A stretch of DNA of 64,000 nucleotides from an uncultured Paracoccaceae bacterium (GCA_947493335.1 CANLQO010000003.1:62001-126000); one strand, 5' to 3'. Numbered from the stretch's first letter, positions 44,805 to 54,661 are shown. Made by a program: numbers and translations. The notes: a model not told the origin generated them from the sequence alone.

Positions 44805-45583
44805 GCAGCCCCTTCGAATTCGGCTCCGGTTTTGGCACCGGTGATATAGCTAACGACATCTTCGCCGGTGATTGTCTCGTTCTTGATGTCGAGATTTGCG
44901 CAAATGCGCCCGCGCCGGAAAACAACGACACGGTCCACTAGATCAAAGACCTGCCGCATGTTGTGGGAGACAAGGATCAGGCTCTCGCCCTGCTCCTTCA
45001 GCGTTCGGATGATGTTTTCGACCTGCGCGGTTTCCTGCACACCCAATGCAGCTGTTGGTTCGTCCATAATCGTCAGCTTGGAATGGAAAGTTGCAGCACG
45101 GGCGATAGCCACACACTGTCGCTGACCGCCTGACATGTTCTGGATCGTGTTGCGGATGTTGGGAATTTTCACGCCGGTCTTGTTCAGACCATCAATCGTT
45201 TCCTTGCGCATCTGCTTGTAGTCGAGAAACCGGAACGGACCGAGCCAGTCAAACCGCGTCTTTTCCCGCCCCAAGAACAGATTGTCCGGCACGTCGAGAT
45301 GGTCCGCGAGCGCGAGCGTCTGAAACACAGCCTCAATTCCGGCTTCGCGGGCATCAAGCGGGCCCGCGAAATCCACCTCTTCCCCATCAAAAACGACTGT
45401 GCCCCGCGTGCGCTGTTCGACTCCAGTGATCTGACGCACGAAGGTCGATTTGCCAGCGCCGTTATCGCCCATGATTGCCACGTGTTCGCCCTTGCGCAGG
45501 ACAAAATCCGCGCCCTCCAGGGCATGCACACCGCCGTAGTATTTCGTCAGATCGCGCGTCTCGAGGATGATATCATTGCTCAT
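44801..45583 (-). CDS. Sugar (inositol) ABC transporter ATPase, single-domain FrcA type
   Basis: This is a 260-residue protein from the ATG at 45583 (AGAGGGGG upstream); the ORF-track start is 17 codons too early. Walker A is GDNGAGKST, signature MSGGQRQCVAIARA, Walker B LTIMDEPTAALG. It has one nucleotide-binding domain, unlike the double-domain RbsA type, and matches the FrcA class. It works with the permease and binding protein encoded just upstream. Confidence 0.92.
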   Translation of the reverse strand: MSNDIILETRDLTKYYGGVHALEGADFVLRKGEHVAIMGDNGAGKSTFVRQITGVEQRTRGTVVFDGEEVDFAGPLDAREAGIEAVFQTLALADHLDVPDNLFLGREKTRFDWLGPFRFLDYKQMRKETIDGLNKTGVKIPNIRNTIQNMSGGQRQCVAIARAATFHSKLTIMDEPTAALGVQETAQVENIIRTLKEQGESLILVSHNMRQVFDLVDRVVVFRRGRICANLDIKNETITGEDVVSYITGAKTGAEFEGAA

Positions 45584-45596
45584 CGTTCTGCCCCCT

Positions 45597-46676
45597 CTAA
45601 GCCTTGGTGCCGGATTTTTGTCGCCATTGGTCAAGAAGGACCGCGGCTATGATGATCCCGCCCATGGCCATCAGCTGATAGGACCCATCAAGTTTGATAT
45701 AGGTGAAGCCGGATCGTATCACGCCCAGCACCATAGCGCCCAGAACCGTGCCGATGATCGACCCGCGTCCCCCCTGCAACGAGATGCCGCCGATGACTGC
45801 CATCGCAATCGCGAAGAGTTCATAAAACTCGCCCATTCCTGCCTGCGCCGTGGCGCTTTTGGCGCTCAGCACGATCCCGGCAAAGGCCGCCAGCGTCGAG
45901 GCGATTGTGTAAACCAAAATCTTGTGGCGGCGCACATTGATGCCCGACATCCGCGCTGCGTCCTCGTTCGACCCAATCGCATAGGTGTGCTTTCCGTACA
46001 CCGTGTAGCGCAGGATGATGTGGAACAGCACGGCCAGCAGCAGGAACCAAACCACCGGCATCATATCTGATCCGATGAACTTGAATCCTTCCGTCGGGAA
46101 CGACACCGGTCGACCGGCTGTCCACCACAGCGCAATCCCCCGACAGATCAGGAACATTCCAAGTGTCGCGATGAAAGGCGGAATGCGAAAGACGGCGATG
46201 AAAGTACCGTTGATGGCCCCAATCATGGCACCAAAGGCAAGGCCCACAATCACCGGGACAATCACCGGTAAATCCATAGCCCACAGACCGAACACTGCCT
46301 TGGGATTGGGATTGCCGTTGACCAGTTCCGTCTGGGCAAAAGACATGGCAATCATCGCCGTCGCAGCCACCAACGGCCCCGAACTTAGGTCGATCCCGCC
46401 AGAGATAATGACCTGCGTCACGCCCAGCGCAATGATGCCGATGATTGCGACCTGCAGAATGATAATCTTCAGCCGGGCCTCGTTGAAAATTGTGTCAAAC
46501 CGGTCGTTTGTATCAAAGAGAAAGCTTTGCCCGCGCATATAGGGCAAGGCCTGCCCCAGCACTTCAAAGATCACGATGATCAGAATCAGCGCGAGGAAAA
46601 TATTGATCTCGTTTGGCCAGCGTCGCTTCGATTTATCGAACTTCAGGCCGCCGGTGCCTTCGGACGTATCCGTCAT
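45597..46676 (-). CDS. Sugar (inositol) ABC transporter permease, RbsC/FrcC type
   Basis: This is a 359-residue protein from the ATG at 46676 with about nine hydrophobic segments. IISGGIDLSSGPLVAATAMIA is the conserved cytoplasmic loop of RbsC/FrcC-type permeases, and YAIGSNEDAARMSGINVRRHKILVYTIAS is the second typical loop. It probably forms a homodimer in the membrane. A rho-independent terminator separates it from the binding-protein gene, suggesting reduced readthrough. Confidence 0.93.
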   Translation of the reverse strand: MTDTSEGTGGLKFDKSKRRWPNEINIFLALILIIVIFEVLGQALPYMRGQSFLFDTNDRFDTIFNEARLKIIILQVAIIGIIALGVTQVIISGGIDLSSGPLVAATAMIAMSFAQTELVNGNPNPKAVFGLWAMDLPVIVPVIVGLAFGAMIGAINGTFIAVFRIPPFIATLGMFLICRGIALWWTAGRPVSFPTEGFKFIGSDMMPVVWFLLLAVLFHIILRYTVYGKHTYAIGSNEDAARMSGINVRRHKILVYTIASTLAAFAGIVLSAKSATAQAGMGEFYELFAIAMAVIGGISLQGGRGSIIGTVLGAMVLGVIRSGFTYIKLDGSYQLMAMGGIIIAAVLLDQWRQKSGTKA

Positions 46677-46701
46677 GCGCTCTCTCCCGGTTGGTCTTGT
46701 C

Positions 46702-46737
46702 AAAAAGGGGCGGCACCCTTGGTTTTGGTGCCGCCCC
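46702..46737 (-). terminator. Rho-independent terminator/attenuator between binding protein and permease genes
   Basis: On the minus strand GGGGCGGCACC pairs perfectly with GGTGCCGCCCC (11 bp, 9-base loop), followed by TTTTT. It lies 24 bp after the binding-protein stop and 26 bp before the permease start. Partial termination would give more binding protein than membrane components. Confidence 0.88.
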
Positions 46738-46761
46738 GCTGCATTGCGTTTCAGCTATGGA

Positions 46762-47700
46762 TTAGTTCTTGTCGAGGAACTCATCCATGTTTTCGGGCGT
46801 CACCAGCTTGAACGGGATGTAGACCTTCTGGTCGACGGTTTCGCCGTTCGCCAGCGCAATCGCCGTGTTGACAGAGCCTGCACCCTGGCCAAAGGCGTCC
46901 TGGAACACGGTCACGTCATAGTCGCCAGCCTGCATTGCAACCAGCGCGTCCTGAGACGCGTCAACGCCGCCAACCTGTACATCGGCCATATCCATCCCGG
47001 CGGCTTTCATCGCCTGAATGGCGCCGATGGCCATTTCGTCATTGTTGGCCAGAACAAAGTCAAATGGCTCGCCCGATGACATCCAGTTCGTCATCAAGTC
47101 CTGCGCTTCGTCGCGCGACCAGTTCGCTGTCTGCTCGTCGATGATGGTCATGAAGTTACACATATCCATGCCGATCACGTCATAGACGTCCTTGGACCGT
47201 TGCACGGCGGCCTGATTGGAAAGCTGACCGTTCATCAGATATCCGGTTGCTCCACCAGCCTTGCCCTCTGCACGCAGGTTGTTGCAAACCTGGAATGCCG
47301 ACAGGGTGCCAGACTCGATCTCGTTAGAGGCCACAAACGCTTGGGTCGGCGGAAGTTCGTTAACATTGTCCGGCTCACGGTTCACAAACACCAGTGGCGT
47401 ATCGCCAGCGGCTTCGGTGATCGCTGCACCTGCCGATGTGTCAACGATGTTCACGATGATCGCGTCAACGCCGGAAGCGACGAAGTTGCGCACTTGGTCG
47501 ATCTGCTTTGCCAAATCGTCGGTCGCGTCTTCCATTTGCAAGTTCACGCCATCAAGGCTAGCGGCATGCTCGGTCATACCGTTGCGCATGACGGTCAGCC
47601 AGTTGTCGTCGAAACGAGAGATCGTCGCGCCGATTTCCTGCGCCATTGCTGAGGTGCCCATCAGGGCGATAAGGCCAGCGGCCATATAGGTCTTTTTCAT
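46762..47700 (-). CDS. Periplasmic sugar (inositol)-binding protein, RbsB/IbpA type
   Basis: This 312-residue protein has a signal peptide MKKTYMAAGLIALMGTSAMA-QE. IGATISRFDDNWLTVMRNGM, VDAIIVNIVDTSAG, PLVFVNREPD and FVLANNDEMAIGAIQAMKAAGM are the family 4 (pentose/inositol) binding-protein pattern. The inositol assignment rests on gene context and on the shared LacI operator upstream of this operon. Confidence 0.9.
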   Translation of the reverse strand: MKKTYMAAGLIALMGTSAMAQEIGATISRFDDNWLTVMRNGMTEHAASLDGVNLQMEDATDDLAKQIDQVRNFVASGVDAIIVNIVDTSAGAAITEAAGDTPLVFVNREPDNVNELPPTQAFVASNEIESGTLSAFQVCNNLRAEGKAGGATGYLMNGQLSNQAAVQRSKDVYDVIGMDMCNFMTIIDEQTANWSRDEAQDLMTNWMSSGEPFDFVLANNDEMAIGAIQAMKAAGMDMADVQVGGVDASQDALVAMQAGDYDVTVFQDAFGQGAGSVNTAIALANGETVDQKVYIPFKLVTPENMDEFLDKN

Positions 47701-47782
47701 TGGTTTCCTCCCAAGATCGTGCCCGGCGCACGCATGATTTTGACCGGGTCCCTTCTGTCGAAGGGCGTTTCTTCAAGACTCC

Positions 47783-48601
47783 TCACATCACCCTTTCGGT
47801 GATTGCAGAAGCGATGAAAGCTATGGATAAAGACAGGTCCGTTTTGGGATCTGCCAGCGAATGAACGGCGGGCGCGAAAGCCTCAAAAGAAAATGGACCG
47901 CGGTAGCCCTGTGCCCTAAGCAGTTTGACCTGCGCAACGGTGCCCAAACGGTCGTCATCTGTGACGAGTCCGCGATCATGATCTGCAAACTCCACGACCG
48001 GGCCAGCCGGATTTGACACACCCGAGATATGCACAATTTGCGTAATGTCGGGATAGAAGTCGGTCTCTTCGGCCAACGCGTGGTGGAATGTATCATGCAC
48101 CAAGGCAAAACATTCCGGGCGCCCCAGATCGTCCAAAACACGCTCAACATCAGCTTTGTAGCGCAGGCTGCTATACGGAAAGCCAAGCGGTTCGATCAGC
48201 GCCTTGATACCGCTGTCCTGCACAATCGGCTGCAGCGCCGCGAGCGCCGTTTTCAGCAAGCGACGCTGGACGACGCGGCGGACAGGACCGGTTTCAATGC
48301 GGGGGATCAGGACAATCGCCTCGGCCCCGCTTTGCCGCGCCAGATCACTTAGCGCCAGAACTTCCGATCGGACTCGATCCGAGTTGTCGTTGAATCCGTA
48401 AACCTCGGCCAAGGCAAGAATGCGAAGTCCCGCGCGCGTGGCAGCGTCCTTTGCTTCATCCGGCGCCAAGTCGCCAAATAGCGGGGTTTTGAGGTCATTG
48501 CGCAATTCCACGCCGACGCAATCCAATGACTTTGCCATATTCAGAACAGCCAGTGTTCCCGCGTTTGGCACGCTCATATGGTTCAGACCCATTGGCAACA
48601 T
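47783..48601 (-). CDS. Sugar phosphate isomerase/epimerase family TIM-barrel protein (IolI/IolH-like)
   Basis: This is a 272-residue protein. The ATG at 48601 (MLPMGLNHMSVPNAGTL) is chosen because AGGGGGGA lies 11 bases upstream; the ORF-track start at 48670 falls in the operator palindrome. LDCVGVELRNDL, IEPLGFPYSSLRY, FALVHDTFHHAL and VHISGVSNPAG with metal-binding Glu/Asp/His fit the xylose-isomerase-like barrel family. It is the first gene of the transport-lacI operon. It may epimerise inososes; the exact reaction is unknown. Confidence 0.8.
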   Translation of the reverse strand: MLPMGLNHMSVPNAGTLAVLNMAKSLDCVGVELRNDLKTPLFGDLAPDEAKDAATRAGLRILALAEVYGFNDNSDRVRSEVLALSDLARQSGAEAIVLIPRIETGPVRRVVQRRLLKTALAALQPIVQDSGIKALIEPLGFPYSSLRYKADVERVLDDLGRPECFALVHDTFHHALAEETDFYPDITQIVHISGVSNPAGPVVEFADHDRGLVTDDDRLGTVAQVKLLRAQGYRGPFSFEAFAPAVHSLADPKTDLSLSIAFIASAITERVM

Positions 48602-48654
48602 GTTGGCCGCAATCCCCCCTGATTCGTCCCTTAGTCTAATCGTGTCAGGCAATT

Positions 48655-48670
48655 TTGCAACCGGTTGCAT
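48655..48670. promoter_or_regulatory. LacI-type operator TTGCAACCGGTTGCAT before the inositol transport operon
   Basis: It is the same as the operator at 40358-40373 except for the last base. It lies 54 bp upstream of the chosen start of the isomerase gene, on the side of the divergent binding-protein gene. The stretch 48671-48844 has no other recognised feature. Confidence 0.78.
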
Positions 48671-48844
48671 TTTTGTGTTTGGCTTACTGCGACGCTAGCA
48701 GACTAAAATCATTGATGGTTCGTAAGCAGCACAGAAACATCTGACCAAGGTTTATCAATCTGAAATTCGCGCCTTGGTCGGCCAATAAATTCCTGCGTTA
48801 AGCGAATGCTAGGTCAAATCGTCTAGGCACGTCTCTAATCACTC

Positions 48845-49594
48845 TTGAGAGGCTGCGAAGGGACGAACATAAGACACCTATGGATATGCCTGACAGTCAT
48901 GGCGCTGTTCTCCAGCACGCGGGCAATGGCCGATGCGCCAGTCCTTCAAATCGCAACGGGCGACTACGCACCATTCACCGACCAAAACGCCCCAGACGAC
49001 GGGCTGGTCAACAACGTGGTACGTGAGATGGCTCATGCGGCGGGTTACGAAGTAGAGTTCACGTACTTGCCGTGGATGCGGGCACTGGAATTGACGCGAA
49101 ACGCGCGCTTTTCTGCGACGTCATATTGGTACTTCCAACGGGAGCGTGAAGCGGACTTTATCCACGTCGGTCCCATTGTTTCGGACCGCCTCGTGTTTTT
49201 CCGTCGCGCTGATAGCCCACTGCCCCATTGGACGGCCCTCGGTGATTTGGGGGATATCACAATCGGTGCGGTCACCGGCTATACCTACACGGATGACTTT
49301 TGGGACCTTGCGGCCAACGGGACCCTCAGAGTTGAGACGGCCCAGACGGACGAGGCGAATATGCGCAAACTGCTGGTCGGTCGCATCGATGCATATCCGA
49401 TGAGCGAGGAAAGCGGCAGGCTGTTGATAAGCAGTATTTTCACAGACGCAGAGCGCGCCCAGATTGTCATTGAAGATCAACCCTTAACCACGACAGAGGG
49501 GTTCTTGTTGGTGACGCGGGCAACCGCGGATGCTGAGCTGATTGCCGAAAGGCTTCAAAGCGCGCTTGGCCAAATCGAACCATTGATCCAATAG
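48845..49594 (+). CDS. Solitary periplasmic substrate-binding protein (SBP_bac_3-like)
   Basis: This 249-residue frame has the polar amino-acid-type binding-protein pattern: LQIATGDYAPFTDQNAPDDGLVNNVVREM, VEFTYLPWMRALEL and IGAVTGYTYTDDF. The N terminus is uncertain: the frame opens at a TTG (48845), and the signal sequence HLWICLTVMALFSSTRAMA-DA needs a start upstream of the first ATG (48899). No ABC permease or ATPase adjoins. The gene is 6 bp from a GGDEF-EAL gene with a periplasmic domain, so it may deliver a ligand signal to that protein (inference). Confidence 0.78.
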   Translation: MRGCEGTNIRHLWICLTVMALFSSTRAMADAPVLQIATGDYAPFTDQNAPDDGLVNNVVREMAHAAGYEVEFTYLPWMRALELTRNARFSATSYWYFQREREADFIHVGPIVSDRLVFFRRADSPLPHWTALGDLGDITIGAVTGYTYTDDFWDLAANGTLRVETAQTDEANMRKLLVGRIDAYPMSEESGRLLISSIFTDAERAQIVIEDQPLTTTEGFLLVTRATADAELIAERLQSALGQIEPLIQ

Positions 49595-49600
49595 CCGCGG

Positions 49601-51799
49601 ATGGAAGCATCAGACGACATCGTTGCCGAAATGACTGACGCGCCAAGACGGCAACTCAGTCACGTCCTTGCGAAAGTCACGCTGCTCTTGGCGTTGTTCT
49701 TGGGCACGATATCGGGTGCAATGCAGATCTGGGCTGATCTGCGGCAGGAAAAGAACGCAGTCCAGTATTCAGCGGAAGAATTCCTGGCCAGCGTCGCGCC
49801 CTCGGCGGCGTCAGCTGCCTATAATTTCTATCTTCCGGCAGCCGAACAAGTTGTTGACGGCTTACTCACGCAGCGGGCCATCGTTTCGGTGAAAATCATA
49901 AATGAAGGCACGACCATGATTGCGCGCGAACGACAGGTCTCTCCGACCTTGCCGCAAATGGGAGAGGTGTCAGCGCCGGATCTGGTAATATTGGAACAGC
50001 CGCTGTTCGCGCCCACGACAGACACGCAAGACGTGCAAATTGGCGCGATCAACATTGTTGTCGACCGCTCCATCGTGCCGCCCGCCTTTGTGAACCGGAT
50101 GGTGTTTTATTTTCTTTTCGCGACGATCAAGAATTTTCTGCTCGGAGTCCTGCTGATCATGATCGTTTACGGCGCACTTGCGCGCCACATCGTCGCCCTT
50201 GCGGAGACGATCGGCAAATGGACCCCTGCACAAGCACCTCTCACAATTTCGCGCCCTCCAAAATTGCTCCGCGGAACAGAACTCGATGTTCTTGGTGATC
50301 GGGTGGCAGAATTGGCGCGAACCGCCACTGGGCGCATAAAACAGGTAGAGGCTTCTCATCAAGCAGCTGTGCAATCCAACTCGGTCCTTAGTCAGAAATC
50401 TGAGTCTTTGACGCAGGCTATTCACGAACGAAATCAGGAACTTATCGAGGCTAACAATCGCCTAAAACACCTAGCTGAGCGCGATGCCCTTACCGGTCTT
50501 CATAATCGTGGATCGTTTGATGCTTTTGCTGCAAAGGTATTTGCCGAAGACGGCACCGAACAGGCTCGGGTTTCGGCATTTCTGATCGATGTCGATTTTT
50601 TCAAAGCGTACAACGATCACTATGGCCATCAGGCAGGTGACCGCTGCCTGATACAGGTTGCCGCAATTATTCGATCCACACTTGCACATGAAAGCGCAAT
50701 CGTCGCCCGCTACGGCGGAGAAGAATTTGTTGCGTTGTTTGTCGGACCGACACCCACAGATCTGGCCCAGCTTGCCGAAGATGTTCACGCCGAATTGGCT
50801 ACCGCCGCGATCGACCACCAACGCTCGACAATTGCTGATCGCATAACCGTCAGCATCGGGCGCGCATCTGTTTCCGATTTCCGTCAGGAACGGCCCGTGA
50901 CGCTTGATCAGCTGATCTCAGCCGCCGACAGCGCCCTTTACGAGGCGAAGCATCAGGGCCGCAATCGGACTGTCAATTCAACATTCGAAATTCGCGAAAG
51001 GCTTCGACAATCCCGCTCCAAAGCCCACAACCTTCTCAAAGCGATTGATGCACGGGCGTTTGAACCATTCTTTCAACCACAATTCGATGCACAAACCGGG
51101 CAAATGGTCGGTTTGGAAGCATTGGTGAGGTGGCGAAGAGATGACGGTACAATCGCTACACCACAGGCCTTTCTGCCAACCGCAGAAAAAAGCGGTCTTC
51201 TACCACTGATTGACGGAATCGTGTTGGACGCTGTTGGGTCATTTTTGGAAACGGCCAGGTCTCGCGGCATCTTTGTGCCGCGCGTTTCTCTTAATGCGCC
51301 ACGAGATGTCTTGATGGAGCGGAGTTATGTCGACGGCGTGATTTCGTTGTCGCGTGAAACGACTTCGACGATTGCGCTGGAACTGCTTGAAACTGCGATG
51401 TTCGACCAGCCCGATGCACGGCTGGCAGATCATTTAGACCAGTTGCGCGACGCAGACATTGAGCTTGAGATTGATGATTTTGGCACAGGGCACACTTCGA
51501 TTGTCAGCCTGATGACATTGCGGCCGCACCAGGTCAAAATCGCCAAGGAACTTGTCCTACCAATGTCAGATGATGTCGCATATGCCGATATTGTCGCGAG
51601 CATTATCCAGATCAGTGCCGCATTGAACATCGAGGTTTTGGCAGAGGGTGTCGAAAACCAAAAGACCGCGGATTTGCTCGTCAGGCTGGGCTGTACACTG
51701 CAACAGGGTTTCCATTTTTCCAAACCCATGTCTGCGACAGCGATGCTCGACTATCTAGTCACGCCGAAAGGAACCCTGGACGTCAAGTGCGCGCAATAA
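49601..51799 (+). CDS. Membrane-bound GGDEF-EAL cyclic-di-GMP protein
   Basis: This 732-residue protein has two membrane segments (about 22-44 and 167-192) enclosing a periplasmic sensor of about 120 residues, a HAMP-like linker and a coiled coil (about 245-292). The GGDEF domain has the active motif GGEEF at 372-376 and no RxxD inhibitory site before it. The EAL domain keeps EAL (506-508), Asn565, DDFGTG (625-630), Lys646, AEGVE (681-685) and Gln702, so both cyclase and phosphodiesterase may work. The KID triad usual after loop 6 reads KIA. It probably forms an operon with the preceding binding protein. Confidence 0.9.
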   Translation: MEASDDIVAEMTDAPRRQLSHVLAKVTLLLALFLGTISGAMQIWADLRQEKNAVQYSAEEFLASVAPSAASAAYNFYLPAAEQVVDGLLTQRAIVSVKIINEGTTMIARERQVSPTLPQMGEVSAPDLVILEQPLFAPTTDTQDVQIGAINIVVDRSIVPPAFVNRMVFYFLFATIKNFLLGVLLIMIVYGALARHIVALAETIGKWTPAQAPLTISRPPKLLRGTELDVLGDRVAELARTATGRIKQVEASHQAAVQSNSVLSQKSESLTQAIHERNQELIEANNRLKHLAERDALTGLHNRGSFDAFAAKVFAEDGTEQARVSAFLIDVDFFKAYNDHYGHQAGDRCLIQVAAIIRSTLAHESAIVARYGGEEFVALFVGPTPTDLAQLAEDVHAELATAAIDHQRSTIADRITVSIGRASVSDFRQERPVTLDQLISAADSALYEAKHQGRNRTVNSTFEIRERLRQSRSKAHNLLKAIDARAFEPFFQPQFDAQTGQMVGLEALVRWRRDDGTIATPQAFLPTAEKSGLLPLIDGIVLDAVGSFLETARSRGIFVPRVSLNAPRDVLMERSYVDGVISLSRETTSTIALELLETAMFDQPDARLADHLDQLRDADIELEIDDFGTGHTSIVSLMTLRPHQVKIAKELVLPMSDDVAYADIVASIIQISAALNIEVLAEGVENQKTADLLVRLGCTLQQGFHFSKPMSATAMLDYLVTPKGTLDVKCAQ

Positions 51800-51892
51800 T
51801 CGTCCCAATTTCTCGTCCCCGGCACATCGATCCATGCGACCTATCACCTAAAGACGTGGAGTTACCGATGACGGCGCGCCGGAACTTTGCGT

Positions 51893-52933
51893 TTAGCCGC
51901 CCCAATCCATCACGACCTTGCCTGCATTGCCTGACAACATCGCGTCGAACCCGGTTTCGAATTCATCAATGCCAATACGATGCGTAATCAACCCGCGTAG
52001 ATCGAGGCCCGATTGCACAAGCGCAATCATCTTGTACCAAGTCTCGAACATTTCGCGGCCGTAAATGCCTTTGACGTTGAGCATCTTGAAAATGATCTTG
52101 TTCCAATCCACCGCAAACTCCGTCGGCGCGATGCCCAAGAGGGCAATTTTACCACCATTATTCATCTTATCGATCATATCGCGCATCGCAGGTGCCGCCC
52201 CGGACATTTCAAGCCCAACGTCAAAACCCTCCGTCATGCCAAGGTCAGCCATCACGTCGGCAAGGTTTTCAGTCCCTGCATCGACGACGTGCTGCACCCC
52301 CATGTCCTGAGCGAGCTTGCGACGGAAAGGGCTGATGTCTGTGATCACGACCTTGCGGGCGCCAACCTTCTGGGCGACCAGCGCCCCCATGATCCCAATC
52401 GGACCGGCGCCTGTCACCAAGACATCCTCACCAACGAGATCAAAGCTGAGCGCGGTGTGAACCGCGTTTCCAAACGGATCAAAAATGGCAGCGATCTCAT
52501 CGGGAATATCGTCCGGTATCGCGATGACATTGGTTTCGGGGATGCAAAGATACTCCGCAAAGCTGCCGGGTCTGTTGACGCCAACCCCTTTTGTGTTGCG
52601 ACACAATTGGCCGCGACCTGCCCGGCAGTTCCGGCAAGTGTTGCACACGATATGCCCTTCACCAGCAACCCGCTGGCCGATCTTGTAATGCGTCGCGGCC
52701 TTGCCGCAATCCACAATCTCGCCGCAAAACTCATGACCGACGACCATTGGGACCGGTACGGTTTTTGCGGACCATTCATCCCATTTCCAGATATGTGCAT
52801 CTGTGCCGCAGATTGCTGATTTTCTCACCTTTATCAGCACGTCATTTGGGCCCGGCTCTGGAACGGGCACTTGTTCCATCCAAAGCCCCGGCTCCGCTCT
52901 GGCCTTCACCAATGCTTTCATTTGATTGCTCAT
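51893..52933 (-). CDS. tdh: L-threonine 3-dehydrogenase
   Basis: This 346-residue zinc alcohol-dehydrogenase-family protein has the catalytic zinc segment [16 protein letters not shown] and [12 protein letters not shown]. The structural zinc loop is [15 protein letters not shown], and the NAD site [22 protein letters not shown]. The CGTDxHIxxWDxW pattern is specific to Tdh. It oxidises L-threonine to 2-amino-3-ketobutyrate, which Kbl cleaves. The start overlaps the kbl stop by ATGA. Confidence 0.96.
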   Translation of the reverse strand: MSNQMKALVKARAEPGLWMEQVPVPEPGPNDVLIKVRKSAICGTDAHIWKWDEWSAKTVPVPMVVGHEFCGEIVDCGKAATHYKIGQRVAGEGHIVCNTCRNCRAGRGQLCRNTKGVGVNRPGSFAEYLCIPETNVIAIPDDIPDEIAAIFDPFGNAVHTALSFDLVGEDVLVTGAGPIGIMGALVAQKVGARKVVITDISPFRRKLAQDMGVQHVVDAGTENLADVMADLGMTEGFDVGLEMSGAAPAMRDMIDKMNNGGKIALLGIAPTEFAVDWNKIIFKMLNVKGIYGREMFETWYKMIALVQSGLDLRGLITHRIGIDEFETGFDAMLSGNAGKVVMDWGG

Positions 52934-54120
52934 GTGATGATCCCCATGTCCTGCCCTACGACCACAAATGCGTCGATCGCGCGATCGAGTGTTGCGCGAT
53001 CGTGCGCGGCTGACATCTGGGTACGTATGCGGTCCTGCCCTTTTGGCACCACCGGGAAACTGAACGGCGCGACATAGACCCCTATGCGATCAAGTCGCTG
53101 TGCCATGTCCTGCGCCAGCTTTGGATCATGGAGCATGACAGGAATGATTGGATGTTCGCCCGGCAAGAGGTCAAATCCAGCGTCCGTCATCCGCGCCCTG
53201 AAATGCGCGGCATTTGCCATCAAACGGTCGCGCAATTTCGTCGAGGCCTCCAGCATATCCAGCACCGCAATCGAAGTCTGTGCGATCACCGGAGCTAGCG
53301 TATTCGAAAAAAGGTAGGGCCGAGAGCGCTGGCGCAGCCAATCAACCACTTCGGCCTTTGCACAGGTGTAGCCGCCAGATGCCCCGCCCAGCGCCTTGCC
53401 CAAAGTGCCTGTGACGATGTCGACCCGCCCCATTACGCCACAATGCTCGATGCTCCCACGGCCTTTCTTCCCCACAAATCCGACGGCATGGCTGTCATCT
53501 ACCATCACCAATGCGCCATATTTGTCAGCCAGATCGCAAATCTCACCCAGCTTGGCGATATACCCGTCCATGGAAAAAACACCGTCAGTTGCGATCAGTT
53601 TGAACCGAGCGCCCGCCGCCGCCTGTAACTGCGCCTCCAAATCGGCCATGTCCGAATTTGCGTAGCGCAGACGTTTGGCCTTGCAGAGCCTGATGCCGTC
53701 GATGATGGAGGCATGGTTCAACGCATCGGAGATAATCGCATCTTCAGGGCCCAAAATCGTTTCGAACAATCCGGTATTGGCGTCAAAGCAACTGGAATAT
53801 AGGATAGCGTCCTCAAATCCCAAAAACCGTGCCAAGCGGCTTTCAAGTGTCTTGTGTTCTTCTTGCGTGCCGCAAATGAACCTGACCGACGACATGCCAT
53901 ATCCATAGCGTTCCAAGGCATCTTGACCTGCGGCAATCAGGTCGGCGTTGTCCGACAAGCCCAGATAGTTGTTGGCACATAGATTGATAACATCCTTGCC
54001 GGACGCCAATGACACCTCGCCGCTTTGGCGGCTGGTGATGACCCGCTCAGACTTATAAAGGCCGTCGTCTTTCAGGGTCTCAAGTAATTTGGAAAAATGG
54101 GCGGGGAATGCGTCTAACAT
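52930..54120 (-). CDS. kbl: Glycine C-acetyltransferase (2-amino-3-ketobutyrate CoA ligase)
   Basis: This 396-residue alpha-oxoamine synthase has [33 protein letters not shown] and the [16 protein letters not shown] segment. The PLP-binding Lys lies in [24 protein letters not shown] lies upstream of the ATG. It converts 2-amino-3-ketobutyrate and CoA to glycine and acetyl-CoA, completing threonine degradation with Tdh. Confidence 0.96.
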   Translation of the reverse strand: MLDAFPAHFSKLLETLKDDGLYKSERVITSRQSGEVSLASGKDVINLCANNYLGLSDNADLIAAGQDALERYGYGMSSVRFICGTQEEHKTLESRLARFLGFEDAILYSSCFDANTGLFETILGPEDAIISDALNHASIIDGIRLCKAKRLRYANSDMADLEAQLQAAAGARFKLIATDGVFSMDGYIAKLGEICDLADKYGALVMVDDSHAVGFVGKKGRGSIEHCGVMGRVDIVTGTLGKALGGASGGYTCAKAEVVDWLRQRSRPYLFSNTLAPVIAQTSIAVLDMLEASTKLRDRLMANAAHFRARMTDAGFDLLPGEHPIIPVMLHDPKLAQDMAQRLDRIGVYVAPFSFPVVPKGQDRIRTQMSAAHDRATLDRAIDAFVVVGQDMGIIT

Positions 54121-54538
54121 GAAGTGGTTCCTTTCCTGTCGACTTTGTTTGCCGGTTTGGGTGCGGCGTCCCGACCATTCACGACAAAAGCTTTTCTTTT
54201 TTGCTCATGGCCCTGCGGTGGGTTTAGCGAAGCGCCGCTCGCCCGCCCTGGCGCCTTTCGGGATCACTCGCACCATCGTCGGTCATCGCCGCCTCGGACA
54301 GAGGCCGCAATATGCAATGATAGATGACAAATCGAACACTGGCGTCGACGGGCATTTCAAATCTCCACTTCGGTTGCTTCTCCCCATAATGCCAAACCAG
54401 ATCGCGCCCGCAACCTGACCGCATCGTTCGTAAGTCCGATTGCGACCGTTGCCGCGTCGGTGCAGGATAGGACCAGCACTTGCGCGATCAATCATTTGGG
54501 TCGGATGCGTTCCGGACCGCCAATCACTCGGAGGCTTC
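54121..54538. other. 418-bp region without a supported gene (kbl promoter side)
   Basis: This stretch must hold the promoter of kbl-tdh. Short frames exist on both strands, the longest being 109 codons on plus and 85 on minus. None shows a family motif, convincing SD or codon pattern, and the minus frame at 54224-54424 reads as low-quality sequence. A GC-rich part near 54225-54260 could fold but has no terminator T-run. Confidence 0.5.
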
Positions 54539-54652
54539 ATGCCCAGTTATCTCATCGACCTTTTTTCATGGGTGGCCGCCTTCATCATCCTTGGCTTGCT
54601 GTTTCGTTGGCTTCAAAACCGGAAACCAAAAGACAAAGACGACCAAGGCTAA
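54539..54652 (+). CDS. Small single-span membrane protein
   Basis: This is a 37-residue frame from the ATG at 54539, with GGAGG about 6 bases before it. The product is MPSYLIDLFSWVAAFIILGL, then LFRWLQNRKPKDKDDQG: one membrane helix followed by a highly charged tail, a common layout for small membrane proteins. No family recognised. The good SD and clean topology support it; the small size keeps confidence moderate. It converges with the DUF4166 gene. Confidence 0.5.
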   Translation: MPSYLIDLFSWVAAFIILGLLFRWLQNRKPKDKDDQG

Positions 54653-54661
54653 AGCCGGCTC

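Noticed and set aside
54224-54424. 66-codon minus-strand frame upstream of kbl
   Set aside because: No SD, no motif and poor composition; treated as non-coding.
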